From positions 1 through 64,000 of the forward strand of contig MU832547.1 in assembly GCA_029204225.1 (NCBI GenBank): 64,000 nt of DNA, given 5' to 3'. The notes below the pieces were generated by a model. It had not been told where the DNA came from and did no database searches. It worked only from the letters and a program-made list of their open reading frames with translations. Below are positions 11,058-20,983 of this stretch, piece by piece. Position 1 is the first letter of the stretch. Each line of letters starts with the position of its first letter. Source of the DNA: Diphasiastrum complanatum (lineage: Eukaryota; Streptophyta; Lycopodiopsida; Lycopodiales; Lycopodiaceae). Position numbers and translations under genes: made by a program.

Positions 11058-11865
11058 TGTTGAATTCACACGTGTGGATTGTCCACAACATGTACTTGTG
11101 ATCTCCTAAGGTGTGTAGATGCACCAAGATCAAGACTAGATTGAGATTCAAGATCAATCTTAGATCCTATGGCAAAAACACACTACTACATGCATTCAAT
11201 CACTTCCAACTCTCACTCACACGTGTGGGAAGTGTTCCAAAAGTATTCTAATTAAAAACAATCTGCTCTCCTCGGGTAGAGAGAGAAAAACCATCATGAG
11301 CTCTCGGGTAGAGAGAGAAAGCTAAAAATTCAATGACACTCAAAATCCACTCAATCTCAAAATCAATTAGATCCAAAATGAGGAGTACAATGATACTAGT
11401 AGATTCATGAGCTACCACTATGTTTAACTATGATTGGATCACACTTTGCCACCTCTTAATCCTATTGTACCATTGATCCATGCACCTCTAAATTCTATTG
11501 GACCATTTTCAAGCAAACCTCAAATTCTATTGGACCACTCATGGTTCCACCTCTAAATCCTATTGGACCTCTTAAACTTCATCAAACAAAAGCATTACAA
11601 TTGTCTACACTCTAATTGGCACAAGTTTGGCCTCCTACTCTATTTTGGCTCAATAGTGGCATTACAAGTGGAAATGGATAATTTGCCATCTATGCCAAAT
11701 TTGACCCTATCAACATCCTACACCTAAATGCTTGACTATGAGATTATATGAGACCCCTATATCAGACATTTTTATTTACTTTACAACATCCTCCACACAT
11801 GTGAGATTCACTTACAAACTTCTATCATAAAAAATACCAAGCTAGATTTTTGCCAATTTCTCACA
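11058..11865 (-). repeat. Element A 3' LTR
   Basis: Begins TGTTGAATTC and ends AATTTCTCACA on the plus strand (TGTGAGAAATT ... GAATTCAACA in the element's direction), giving TG...CA ends. 808 bases. It contains the palindromic CACACGTGTG at about 11067 and 11218, plus CACACATGTGAG near 11795, and a repeated phrase CTATTGGACCA (about 11460-11580). It matches 15205-16029 closely. Confidence 0.9.
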
Positions 11866-11880
11866 CTCCTCCTCAAAAAA
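11866..11880 (-). other. Element A polypurine tract
   Basis: On the minus strand the sequence is TTTTTTGAGGAGGAG, directly before the LTR start TGTGAG. The same GAGGAGGAG tract precedes the LTR of copia G at 40801-40810, showing the two families are related. Confidence 0.8.
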
Positions 11881-11895
11881 TAGCTTGGAAAGGTA

Positions 11896-12378
11896 CTAGA
11901 TCAATTGAGAAGTTTGTAAATCTTTTTGAGTGGATCCTTTGGTATGCATAAGAAGTGAAGAACAGCCAAGGGATCCATCATAGCAGCACCCTCGCCATAT
12001 CCATGATAAGATCTCTTTGGTAGAGATCTCTTGCCAATGCCTTTGAAGAGTGCGCCACCAATATGCCACTATGATCATGGGCTTCCTCCATGCTTGATGA
12101 TGATCTTTGCTTTGAAAGTTCCACTTGCATGATGGATGCACCATAAATAGAGAAATCTGAGGCTTCCAAGTCTCATAAGGATCATGGAGATCAAGATCAT
12201 AAGATGTGAAACAATGATGATTATCAAGATTATGCTTTCTAGCTTGACTAGTCCACATACAATGAACTATATCCATGATGGATCTAATCTTGATATCAAA
12301 GACTATCTTGATCTTTTTTAGGCTAGTTACTCTCTCAAGGATGTAAGTGTCCACTTTGGATGCTTCACTTAATCTCAA
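11896..12378 (-). CDS. Element A: unassigned 160-codon open frame in place of RT
   Basis: An open frame of 160 codons lies between the integrase remnant and the polypurine tract, where RT and RNase H should be. It shows no RT motif (no YVDD, no YGLKQA) and no RNase H motif. It is rich in tryptophan, histidine and serine, with segments such as HDPYETWKPQ and KEILSWIWRGCC. I do not recognise it. It may be a non-coding 3' region that is open by chance, a piece of host transcript captured by the element, or a decayed pol segment read in a wrong frame. Whether it is translated is unknown. Confidence 0.25.
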   Translation of the reverse strand: MRLSEASKVDTYILERVTSLKKIKIVFDIKIRSIMDIVHCMWTSQARKHNLDNHHCFTSYDLDLHDPYETWKPQISLFMVHPSCKWNFQSKDHHQAWRKPMIIVAYWWRTLQRHWQEISTKEILSWIWRGCCYDGSLGCSSLLMHTKGSTQKDLQTSQLI

Positions 12379-12493
12379 GAGGAGTTTACAATTTGCCTCA
12401 AAACATGTGAAAACATGATTTTAAAAAAAGTGACTCTCAATCTTGTTCTTACTAGAACCAAGAGCATACTTTTGACAATACAATATCTTGCTT

Positions 12494-13386
12494 TCAATCT
12501 AAGTCAATAATGACAAGAAACATGTCCATACCATAAGCATCATACAAAACTAGTATAGCTTTTCTTGAACTTTGAGATCCAAAAAATTCAATGAAGCAAG
12601 ATAGCATTTCAAGCAAAGGAAGAGAAGCATATATGAATGTGTTGTAGTAGATACAACATGAAAGATGCCCCTCTTTGCCATGTAAGGTGAGCCATAAAGA
12701 CTCGGCCATGCATCTTGAAGATCTTCTTGAAATCATATGAAGAAGAAACTCCTCCTCACACCTTGGCCCCATCATAACTTGAATACCTTCAAAAAAGATA
12801 ACTTGTGATGCTTCTTGAGAAGCCTTGATCTCGGCCACTTCCAAGATTGAATCTTCATGCAATGTGACATCTCTATTCACAATCACTTTTGAAATAGAGA
12901 GTGTAAAGACACTAAAGGCCTCCTTGATGGATGAGTATCCAATCATGATCCATGAGCTTGGATCATCCTTCCTTCTTGTTTCCAAGGGAATATGTGCAAA
13001 GCAAGCACTACCAAGTTCACTAAGGTGACAACCTTAGGCTTCATCTTGAATAAAACTTCATATGGTGCTATTCCTTCAAGAGCTCCAATACTCCTCAAAG
13101 CTTTGATCTTCAATGAGAATTTCTTCTCAACATATGCTTTGAATAATAAGGAATAATCATACACCATAATACTTGAAGAGAGAAGATATGTGCATCTTGT
13201 GTGATCATCCTCCTTTGAAATATTGGACATATAAGAAACATCAAGAGAGTTTGCACTCTCACTTGGATCCAATTTGTAGATGCCTTCAAATCTTGATCCA
13301 TATGCAAGGATATCACCGTCCTTCTTGATCACACAATTGTCAATATTGAAATTGATCAAAGCCACTATCAAGAAGTTGGCCAACAC
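12494..13386 (-). pseudogene. Element A: truncated integrase and integrase-RT linker
   Basis: Two overlapping frames together cover the pre-integrase segment (DGDILAYGSRFEGIYKLD, about 13290-13350), a short piece of the core (DDHTRCTYL and FKAYVEKKFSLKIKALRS, about 13105-13205) and then directly the post-core segment GIAPYEVLFKMKPKV (about 13030-13075), followed by RRKDDPSSWIMIGYSS (about 12930-12980). The part of the core that normally carries the second Asp and the Glu of the DDE triad is missing, so the enzyme cannot be active. After about 12700 the linker is recognisable by similarity to copia F (an IQ..MG.R..EE segment), then similarity stops. The frame changes near 12960. Confidence 0.8.
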
Positions 13387-13699
13387 TTAAGATGTTCTTT
13401 GTAAGCTTTGGGACAAAAAGAACATTGTTGAGAAAGAGATCTTTAGAAGATGCAAGCTTCAAGGGAATAATCCCTACTCCTTCAATATTGCACTCATGCT
13501 TACTTGCAATGTATATGGTCTTCTTGACTCCATCATAAGGCATAATAGATGAAAAAAAGTGCTTGGAGCCACACATATGTGAAGAGGCTCCACTATCAAT
13601 ATACCATGAGTCTTCCTTGTTGAAGATGGAAGAGGAGAAGCTTGATGCCATAAGAGAGCCTTGGTGGCATAATGGCCTTTCTTGCCACAATAAAAGCAC
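13387..13699 (-). CDS. Element A: aspartic protease segment
   Basis: The frame carries WYIDSGASSHMCGSK (about 13560-13605) with the DSGA active-site motif of copia proteases, followed by a spacer and NNVLFVPKLTKNILSVGQ (about 13390-13445), the conserved end of the protease/pre-integrase region. It is in a different frame from gag. The switch falls just after the zinc knuckle, near 13650-13680, and could be a frameshift mutation; copia elements usually have gag and pol in one frame. The active site looks intact. The frame ends in a stop near 13340. Confidence 0.8.
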
Positions 13700-14448
13700 T
13701 TGATCATCTTCTTCTTGAGATTTGAAGTAGAAGCATGAGAGGTATCCTCCTCCTCCTCTCCATCTTGGTCTCTAGCTTTGTCATTAGAGAAGTGATGGTG
13801 TTTCTTCTTACTCCTCTCTTTGTGCTTGGCAAATAGAACTTTGCCATCATCATGATTGAGTGATAGCTTGTCCATCCTCAAGAGTTTGTACTCTTGTCTT
13901 GATTCTTCAGAAATAAGCACACTTTGAAGTGCCTCCAAACTTGGTAGCTCCTCCTTAATGGCATAGGATTGGACAAGGTTGTCATATTCATCTCTCAAGC
14001 CATTGAGAATGACTTGGACTAGCTCACTTTGATTGATTGAGTCACCAATACATGCAAGCTCCCTATGAATATCCTTGGCTCTCAAAACATAATTAGATGC
14101 ACTCTCATCACTCTTTTGACTACTTTGGAATATTTGATTTCTAAGAGTGAGAAGCCTAGAGGTGTTCTTAGCCTCATAGATGGACTTGAGACAATCCCAA
14201 GCTTCCTTGGATGTAGAACAGTCACCAATCTCCCTCAATATCTCATTAGAGACATTCATCTTAATGTAGTGGAGAGCCATCCTAGCTCTCTTCTTGTATT
14301 TTTGTACTTCTTGAAGGACTTGAGGCTCTTCCTCAATCCCAAGTACAATGTCCATCACATCTTGGAGTATCCTCAACTTCCATATTGAATAATTGGAAGT
14401 AGACGATCTCTCACTTGGTTGCAACAAGTATGAACTCATTGAAGTCAT
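13650..14448 (-). CDS. Element A: copia gag
   Basis: The start ATG at 14448 opens a frame with the copia gag signature: SNYSIWK (N-terminal), VMDIVLGIEEEPQ, RMALHYIKMNVSNEILREIG, SKEAWDCLKSIYEAKN, LVQVILNGLRDEYDNLVQS and a lysine-rich tail. The zinc knuckle CFYCGKKGHYA (about 13680-13710) has the first two Cys and the His, but the last Cys is lost through a frame change; the frame then runs on for about 70 codons of out-of-frame protease sequence. About 260 codons are genuine gag, close to the usual copia gag length. Gag forms the virus-like particle and packages element RNA in the cytoplasm. This is the best-preserved coding part of A. Confidence 0.85.
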
Positions 14449-15190
14449 GTAAAGTGGAGATAAATAAAAGTGATGAACAAAAAATGCTGCTTCTCTCTCA
14501 CTATAGGATCCAATAATGGTGTGCTACCATCTCCTATGCAAGATCTTGCAACAAACTGTGAGATGATTCTCACTAGCTATCTCAATATCTCCAAAACTAG
14601 ATCTACTTCACATCAAATGATGGACTATGGGCAAAGTTAGGATCAAACACTCTTAGCACGTGTGAAATACACTAAGAAACCAAATTTGACTCAAATACAA
14701 TGATATTGCATGAAACAAGATGGCTAAGATCTCAAAATAGTGCCTAGATCACATATAGATGAGATTGGTAAGCATTCAACTGTGATTTTGGATCAAACAA
14801 GCAATCTCTTGACCAAACCAAATGTGTCCACCCAGTTCTAAGTGCCCTACCTAACCCTCTTCAAAAGCTTATAACTTTTGATTGGCACAACCAATTGGAA
14901 CGAAACTGATTGCATCAGAAACTAGACAAAAATACCTCAAAACAAGCTATCAAGCAAGATAAATGGATCAAGCATGAGAGAGAACTTACAAACTGAAATT
15001 GGATGTTCCTCACACGTGTCTGAGCACCTGATTCCGTACAGTACCAAGTCAGACCCAATCAATGTCCTTTTGAACGCTTTTGATCCCAAATTGAACAAGA
15101 TAGCTAGGAAAATGGGCCTTGACAATTTCTAGCTCAAGATTGATGAAATTTTTTCACTTAGATGGATCAAAATGCATGGTAACCTAAGGT
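14449..15190 (-). other. Element A untranslated leader
   Basis: About 740 bases between primer site and gag start, without a conserved frame. It includes ACACGTGT at about 15012 and GCACGTGTGAAAT at about 14657, so the G-box-like motif of the LTR also occurs in the leader. The leader is expected to hold the RNA packaging signal. Confidence 0.5.
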
Positions 15191-15204
15191 AGGCTCTGAT
15201 ACCA
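15191..15204 (-). other. Element A primer binding site (initiator Met tRNA)
   Basis: On the minus strand TGGTATCAGAGCCT follows the LTR end AATTCAACA with no spacer. This matches the 3' end of plant initiator tRNA-Met, the usual copia primer. Confidence 0.9.
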
Positions 15205-16029
15205 TGTTGAATTCACACGTGTGGATTGTCCACAACATGTACTTGTGATCTCCTAAGGTGTGTAGATGCACCAAGATCAAGACTAGATTGAGATTCAAGA
15301 TCAATCTTAGATCCTATGGCAAAAACACACTACTACATGCATTCAATAACTTCCAACTCTCACTCACACGTGTGTGAAGTGTTCCAAAAGTATTCTAAGT
15401 AAAAACAAGCTGCTCTCCTCGGGTAGAGAGAGAAAAACCATCATGAGCTCTCGGGTAGAGAGAGAAAGCTAGAAATTCAATGACACTCAAAATCCACTCA
15501 ATCTTAAAATCAATTAGATCCAAAATGAGGAGTACAATGATACTAGTAGATTCATGAGCTACCACTATGCTTAACTATGATTGGATCACACTTTGCCACC
15601 TCTTAATCCTATTGGACCATTGATCCATGCACCTCTAAATTCTATTGGACCATTTTCAAGCAAACCTCAAATTCTATTGGACCACTCATGGTTCCACCTC
15701 TAAATCCTATTGGACCTCTTAAACTTCATCAAACAAAAGCATTACACTTGTCTACACTCTAATTGGCACAAGTTTGGCCTCCTACTCTATTTTGGCTCAA
15801 TAGTGGCATTACAAGTGGAAATGGATAATTTGCCATCTATGCCAAATTTGACCCTATCAACATCCTACACCTAAATGCTTGACTATGAAATTATATGAGA
15901 CCCCTATATCAAACATTTTTATTTACTTTACAATTCTCCACACATGGGAACATCCTCCACACATGTGAGATTCACTTACAAACTTCTATCATAAAAAATA
16001 CCAAGCTAGATTTTTGCCAATTTCTCATA
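15205..16029 (-). repeat. Element A 5' LTR
   Basis: 825 bases, the promoter LTR in the element's direction. It differs from the other LTR by about ten substitutions and by a 17-base tandem duplication around ACATCCTCCACACATG (about 15946-15975). The outer end reads CATA instead of CACA, a single change at the terminal dinucleotide. Carries CACACGTGTG at about 15214 and 15365. Confidence 0.9.
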
Positions 16030-16034
16030 GGAAC

Positions 16035-16210
16035 CAAGTCTAGAGACTTTAGAAGGCCGTTGAGCTTCTTATACCAAGCTCATGATGCCTGTTTTAGACC
16101 ATAGATGCATCAATGTAGCCGAGCGGTCAGGTATTGGAAGGTTTTATGGAATCCACTCAATAGTTGGAAGAGGAAGGGTTTTGAAAATATATACATGCAT
16201 GTAGTTCACA
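16035..16210 (-). pseudogene. Copia J: RT, right part
   Basis: Continuation of J beyond element A. On the minus strand it reads IYGLKQAS.AWYKKLNGLLKSLDLVPTEPN directly up to the insertion point, with stops at the codon before CIYGLKQAS and after it. YGLKQAS is the conserved copia RT motif. Removing A and one GGAAC copy restores the register from LVPTEPN (16.04 kb) to CNVDIK (11.05 kb). Upstream of about 16200 the similarity to RT is lost, where a plus-strand copia leader begins. Confidence 0.8.
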
Positions 16211-17075
16211 TATCCTCTGTCACACTGTTTTCCATTTTCTATTATCTATTCTTGAATAGTTTTTTAATCAACAAGATTAGAATTGAGATTTTCAGATCTG
16301 AATACTTATTGTATGGGATTCTGACAGTTCACACTTGTGAAAATCAGAGTACTTCAATCTCCTTTATCTCCTTGATGTTAGATCCAAAGATAGTGACATA
16401 ATAGCTTCTTGGAAAGCTAGAAGAGTCTACTTTCCATTGCAATCTATTTCAAATCATTCTGATGAGCCTAGCAAGAGTTTTAAGATCTTAAAGAGGGGGT
16501 AGAAAGAGACCCAAAACCCGAGTGGACACGTTTTGATTTGATCATATTGATTGCTTGATTCAAAATTCATGCCTTGTGTATACCAATCTACCAAACTTGA
16601 GATCTAGTCAAAATTTTGGCTTGTTTGACATATTGTTTCATACAAACTAATTGTATTTGAGTCAATTTTGTTCTCTTTTGAGCATTCCACTCGTGCCAAA
16701 GGAAGGTAGAACCAAAATTTGCCTATACTCCAATGTATTTGAGAGGTCGATCTAGTTTGTATTGCATTGGTAGGATATTTGAGATCTATCTCAAATTCTA
16801 TTGCAAGATTTTACATAGGAATTGGTAGTACACCCTCTTTGTGAGTCCTATAGTGAAAAAGAAAGCAACATACATTTTTTTCTATTTACAAGTAATCTTC
16901 ACTTTAATGGCATCTGTGGGAGGTTATCTCTTAGAAGCTAGTGAAAGATTAAACACCTCCAATTATTCAATCTGGATGTTTAGAATGGAGTCTATTCTTA
17001 TACTCTAGTATGTAATGGACATTGTACTAGGACTTGAGGAGGAGCCTCAAGGACAACAAGAAGTAATATTTTTAT
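16211..17075 (+). pseudogene. Copia I: leader and start of gag
   Basis: Leader-like sequence resembling that of copia B (a GCTTCTTGGAAAGCTAGAA phrase at about 16405 also occurs, slightly changed, near 26860) is followed by a gag start at ATG 16907: SVGGYLLEASERLN, TSNYSIW and VMDIVLGLEEEPQ. One stop (TAG, for the CAG/Gln seen in relatives) lies within 35 codons. The frame is lost after about 17072. Only the first 55 codons of gag remain. Confidence 0.7.
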
Positions 17076-17160
17076 ACTAGTGATAGTGATGATGAGCTAT
17101 ATTCACGACAATCAAAACTTCTATCCAGAATCAATCTAACAATATAGCTCTCTTAGCCGG

Positions 17161-17405
17161 GCTCTGATACCAATGTAAAGACCATAAGGGATAACCCCCT
17201 AAGATGAGGATAGGAGAACACAATAGGAGAGACTATGGAGCCAAACCACCCAACCAATCCTAAATCAAACCTGGATTTAGCCCCCAAGCCATGCCATGTG
17301 AAGCAAGAGGAGAACAGAGAAGCTGGTAACCTAAACTCAATATGTCGACGAGAGAATCCCTACCTCATTATATAGAGAGTAGAGTCCTATGCATGAAACC
17401 ATGCA
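17161..17405 (-). mobile_element. Copia-type LTR with primer site
   Basis: On the minus strand TTGGTATCAGAGC (17161-17173) is an initiator-Met primer site following an LTR end CTTTACA, so an LTR starts at 17174 on the plus strand with TGTAAAGACC. A TATA-like CTATATAATG (minus strand, about 17380) would fit an LTR promoter. The outer end near 17405 is approximate. The interior belonging to this LTR, left of the primer site, is only about 90 bases before copia I gag sequence, so the element is truncated. Confidence 0.55.
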
Positions 17406-18030
17406 ACCCCCAAGCTTAGTATTGAAGTAAAAATGATATGTTAAAGATGTTAGTAAACTTTTCAATGTAGTATGAGCTTGATCAAGTTTTGCAAGTTTCT
17501 AGACATGTAGTTTTGACCAATAGTTGCTGGAACTTGAAGAAATAAAGCGCTAGGTTGGAACATTTGGTTGAAGCACGTTGGACCAAATTTTCACAATTAC
17601 TCTATAGTTGACTCCAAGACCAATATCTCAATTATATACAGGAATCAACTTTGAAGTGACCTGGATCTCTCAAAAACTTGGATATGCACAAATATCATAA
17701 ACTCTCTACAAGGTGATTTGGAAATGGATAGATGAATAAAAAATTCATTTTTGAGCTATTCTACAATTATAACTTGTCGTTTACAGAGAGTCGATAAATG
17801 TAGAAACTTGTCAAATAAAAATTTCATGCATCAAAGAGTGGATGCCAAATAGTGCCTACGGTAGAAAACTTCGGTTAAATCTCTCGGTCGAGGAGATTTG
17901 ATTTCAGTTCCTTAGTGAAGATTCAATTGAAGAGTTCGGTGGAAGAGAATTGGTTCAAAACATTCGGAGGGAAGCCTCGGCTAAAAAGCCTCAGTTTTGA
18001 CATTCAGTTGGTTTTGGTAGCATTCTAACC
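17406..18030. other. AT-rich spacer
   Basis: No gene or clear repeat. From about 17860 phrases around CTCGGTCGAGGAGA, TTCGGTGGA and CTCGGCTAAAAAGC show the start of a degenerate repeat that grows clearer to the right. Confidence 0.4.
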
Positions 18031-19700
18031 ATCGGATATAGCATCAAATGTAAGATAGGAAGATGATCATCGGATGTATTTCAATCAATATGAAGTAGTC
18101 AAGCATCAGACATAAAATCGAATGTGACGAGGGAATGAACAGTCAGATATAAAATATGATGACTCTCGGATATGCTTGTCGGATGTAACTTTAGTTACAG
18201 TTTAGAGGCTTGTCGGATCTTGTGTTGATTACAGCCTCAGATATACTCGGACATAAATGGATAAGATCCTTATACCAGAATCAGATTAGCAATATGAGAT
18301 GCTGTATTGATTGTTTCTCAGATATGATTGAACTCATAGGATATGATTTAGACGTCAAATCAATCATGAAAATTTGATCATTTTATAAGGAATTGAGATA
18401 GCTCATCAGATGGATTTTGAAGCTCGTCAGATACAAATGGATAGCCACCGGATGCAAAACTGTGGGATGCAAATGAAATGCAGTGTCAGATGCAAAAGTA
18501 GGTCGAAAATAAATGTGGTCGAAAAAATCACGTGGATCAAAAAAATAAAAATGGTCGAAAAATAAGAGGGTCAAAAAATCAAAACCAATAAAAAAAATGA
18601 CAATGGCTCGAAAAATTAAAAGAGATCAAAAAAATTTGAATTATCGAAAAAATTATAAGGTATTGAAAAATTCTAAGATATTGAAAAATAAGGGATCGAA
18701 AAAATCAAGGGCTCGAAAAAATAAGAGCTCAAAAAATTAAGAAAAAAATAAGTGCTCGAAAAAATAATGGATCGAAAAATTCTAGGATCGAAAAAATAAG
18801 GGATCTAAAAAATAATGTAAGCTACGATCGAAAAATGACTTGATCGAAAAACTCAAAATTTAGGAAATATAAAAAAAACCCAAAAATGAAAACTCGAAAG
18901 AAACGAAAATCCCGAAACTCGAAAATTCTAAAACTCGAAAATTAAAACCCGAAAATCCCGAGACTCAAAAATGAAAACGAAAACGAAAACGCGAATACCC
19001 AAAAATTAAGAAAAAAAATCTGAAAATCAAAACACGAAATTAAACCCCAAAAATTTCGAAAATGAAATCTCGAAAATCCCAAAAAAACGGGAACATGAAA
19101 TCCCAAAAATGATGAAAAAAATCCAAAGATTTTCAAAAATCCCGGAAATGATGAAAAGACCTGAAAACCCGAAAGTAAAATTTTCCAAGTTGAAAAAATA
19201 TGACAAAATGTCAGATGCAGTTCGAATAGAAAAGTGTCGGATGCAAATTGTAATACAGAGTGTCGGATGCAAATGGTAATACAGAGTGTCGGATGCAAAT
19301 GGGGATGAGGGCATCAGATGCAAATGCAGATGGAGCGTCGGATGCAGAGGGTGCGTCAGATACAAATGTAGAGGAAGCGTCGGATGGAAATGTAATGCAG
19401 AGTGTCAGATATAATTTATTTTGCGGATGTAATTTTTCTGGCGGATGCAATAGGTCGAAAAAACACTGCATCAAAAAAATTCAATGGGTTGAAAAATTTC
19501 AAAGGGTCAAAAAAACGTCGGATGCAATAGGAAGACGGAGGGCGTCAGATACAAAGTGAAAATGGGGTGTCGGATACAAATGAAGATGAGGGCGGCGGAT
19601 GCAAATTAGATGACATTGCTCGGATGCAACTGGGAGTTCTCTGTCAGACAGAATTTGGGAATGCTCTGTCGGATGCAATTTTGAAGTCTATTCGTCGGGT
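18030..19700 (+). repeat. Degenerate short-motif repeat field (TCGGATGCAAAT and TCGAAAAA)
   Basis: Three blocks follow each other. From 18030 to about 18480, variants of TCGGATRTA recur irregularly every 20-50 bases. From 18490 to 19160, TCGAAAAA with an AT-rich 4-12 base tail recurs more than 30 times. From 19205 to 19700, GTCGGATGCAAATG recurs with a period of roughly 24-40 bases. No frame is conserved through the repeats and no RNA gene is visible. It lies directly left of a gypsy-type primer site at 19917, so it would be the leader or interior of a minus-strand gypsy element. Confidence 0.75.
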
Positions 19701-19916
19701 GTAAATGGCAGATGTAAACGGACTGTTCTTCCTCCCCCGGAAAAAAGAAGAAGATGAGAAGCGGTGGAGAGCAGTGGGGCGGTGGTTTTGTGCACACTTG
19801 TGGGAAATATGAATGTAGGACAGCAAGCAAGCAATCAAAAATGAAAAGAACTGAAAGATACTCTGATAAAGTCGAGTTCTATAGATGAAAATCCAAGAAG
19901 ATTGCCAATAACAATC

Positions 19917-20125
19917 GGCGCCAATGTTTGCACAGATTCCATTTCACACAGAATCCGCTTCTCAACAGTGTTAGCGCAGATTCTTTCCTTTATTGTTAGC
20001 GCTTCTTCATTGTTCAACGTGACTACAATACTATTAGGCAATGGGCTCAGCCATTGTTCTGTTCTGTAGTATAATGGTGATATAACAGTGATGTACCCGC
20101 ATGTCAAATGGCACATCAACTACTT
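19917..20125 (-). mobile_element. Gypsy-type (tRNA-Asp) primer site and LTR start
   Basis: The minus strand reads TTGGCGCC (19917-19924) next to a TG at 19925 (TGTTTGCACAG on plus). The short match is the core of the tRNA-Asp primer site of Tat/Athila-type gypsy elements, but the usual GTTGCCGGGGA extension is degenerate here. The block around TATAATGGTGATATAACAGTGATGTACCC (about 20070-20098) recurs in similar form at 44303-44335, next to another GGCGCCA, so the two are copies of one LTR family. The right boundary of the LTR is not seen. Confidence 0.5.
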
Positions 20126-20983
20126 GATTTCGGTGCTTGATTGTCAATGGTAGCTCATCTTGGATATAGGAAGTATCAGGAACTCGAATGTTGAAAATAA
20201 AAATCATCTATCTTGACTTTAGGCTTGCTACAAAGTCTTATCAATGTAAGTTTGTTGTTTCATGAATGTAAATGCCAAATTTGGCCTTGATGGAACTCGA
20301 GCTATATGGGTTTCACAAGTCTAGTTGGTAGAATACAACTTGCATATAGATTGTAGACTTAGAAATGGCATTAATATGCTTGTAGAAACTCGTGGCATAT
20401 CACATGCATTTATTGTAAGTGATCCATAGTGACATGCAAGGCATGCACAAAGTGAAATGGACACATGCATGATGATTTGTACAATTCTAGTTAGAAATAG
20501 GACACTTGGTAAAAGTAGGTAGAAATGCATGCATGAGATGTGATAAATGTCACTTAGACTCTAGTTTTCACGTTAGATGTGATTGAAAGGTGGATGGATG
20601 TGGTTCTACCTCGAGCTACCTTAAACTCCATAAATATGTGTAGCTATTCTCATGATCTTTGATGAAGAACCAAAGCTTTGAAGCTATTCCATGCCATTTT
20701 GGATCAACACCATTATTTGCTTGAATGTCTCTCTCTCTTTCTCTCTCTAACTCGTGTTGAGGCTTATGCTCATACACTAAATTCTTGTATTTTTTACTCT
20801 CTTGAAATCAAAGCTATCATTATCTGATTCTTAGCTTAAAATTTCCAGAGTAATGTATACATCTTGTATATATATTGAAGAATTTTTTTTTTTATCTTTC
20901 TTGTCCATTATGGAATGTGTTGAAGAAATATCTTTTCTTTGATGTGTTGCTGATTCCGATTGTTCATGAGGATGTCTCACATT
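20126..20983. other. Spacer without recognisable gene
   Basis: AT-rich sequence with short CT-rich runs near 20730-20750. No conserved frame, promoter or RNA gene could be supported. Confidence 0.4.

Larger units (their letters stand above)
11058..16029 (-). mobile_element. Element A: complete RT-less copia LTR retrotransposon
   Basis: A 4972-bp element with all structural hallmarks. Both LTRs are present in the same direction, flanked by the 5-bp target duplication GGAAC (11053-11057 and 16030-16034). The minus-strand primer site TGGTATCAGAGCCT lies directly inside the right LTR, and a polypurine tract lies inside the left LTR. The interior encodes gag, a protease core and a truncated integrase, but no RT or RNase H motif could be found, so it could only move with enzymes supplied in trans. 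The LTRs differ by roughly ten substitutions by eye plus one 17-base duplication, which points to a recent insertion. It interrupts the RT of copia J. Gag is clearly related to those of B (26.9 kb), I (16.9 kb) and F (34.7 kb). Confidence 0.9.

Noticed and set aside
16115-16190. tRNA-Leu-like gene or SINE head (GTAGCCGAGCGGTC with a GGTTTTGAAA box B-like word about 60 bases on)
   Set aside because: The box A-like stretch lies within the minus-strand RT of copia J (codons before CIYGLKQAS), no acceptor stem can be formed, and there is no A-tail or duplication.
19205-19700. Octamer (ATGCAAAT) regulatory array
   Set aside because: The word is part of a longer drifting repeat; no gene lies beside it and the octamer is not a known plant element in that form.
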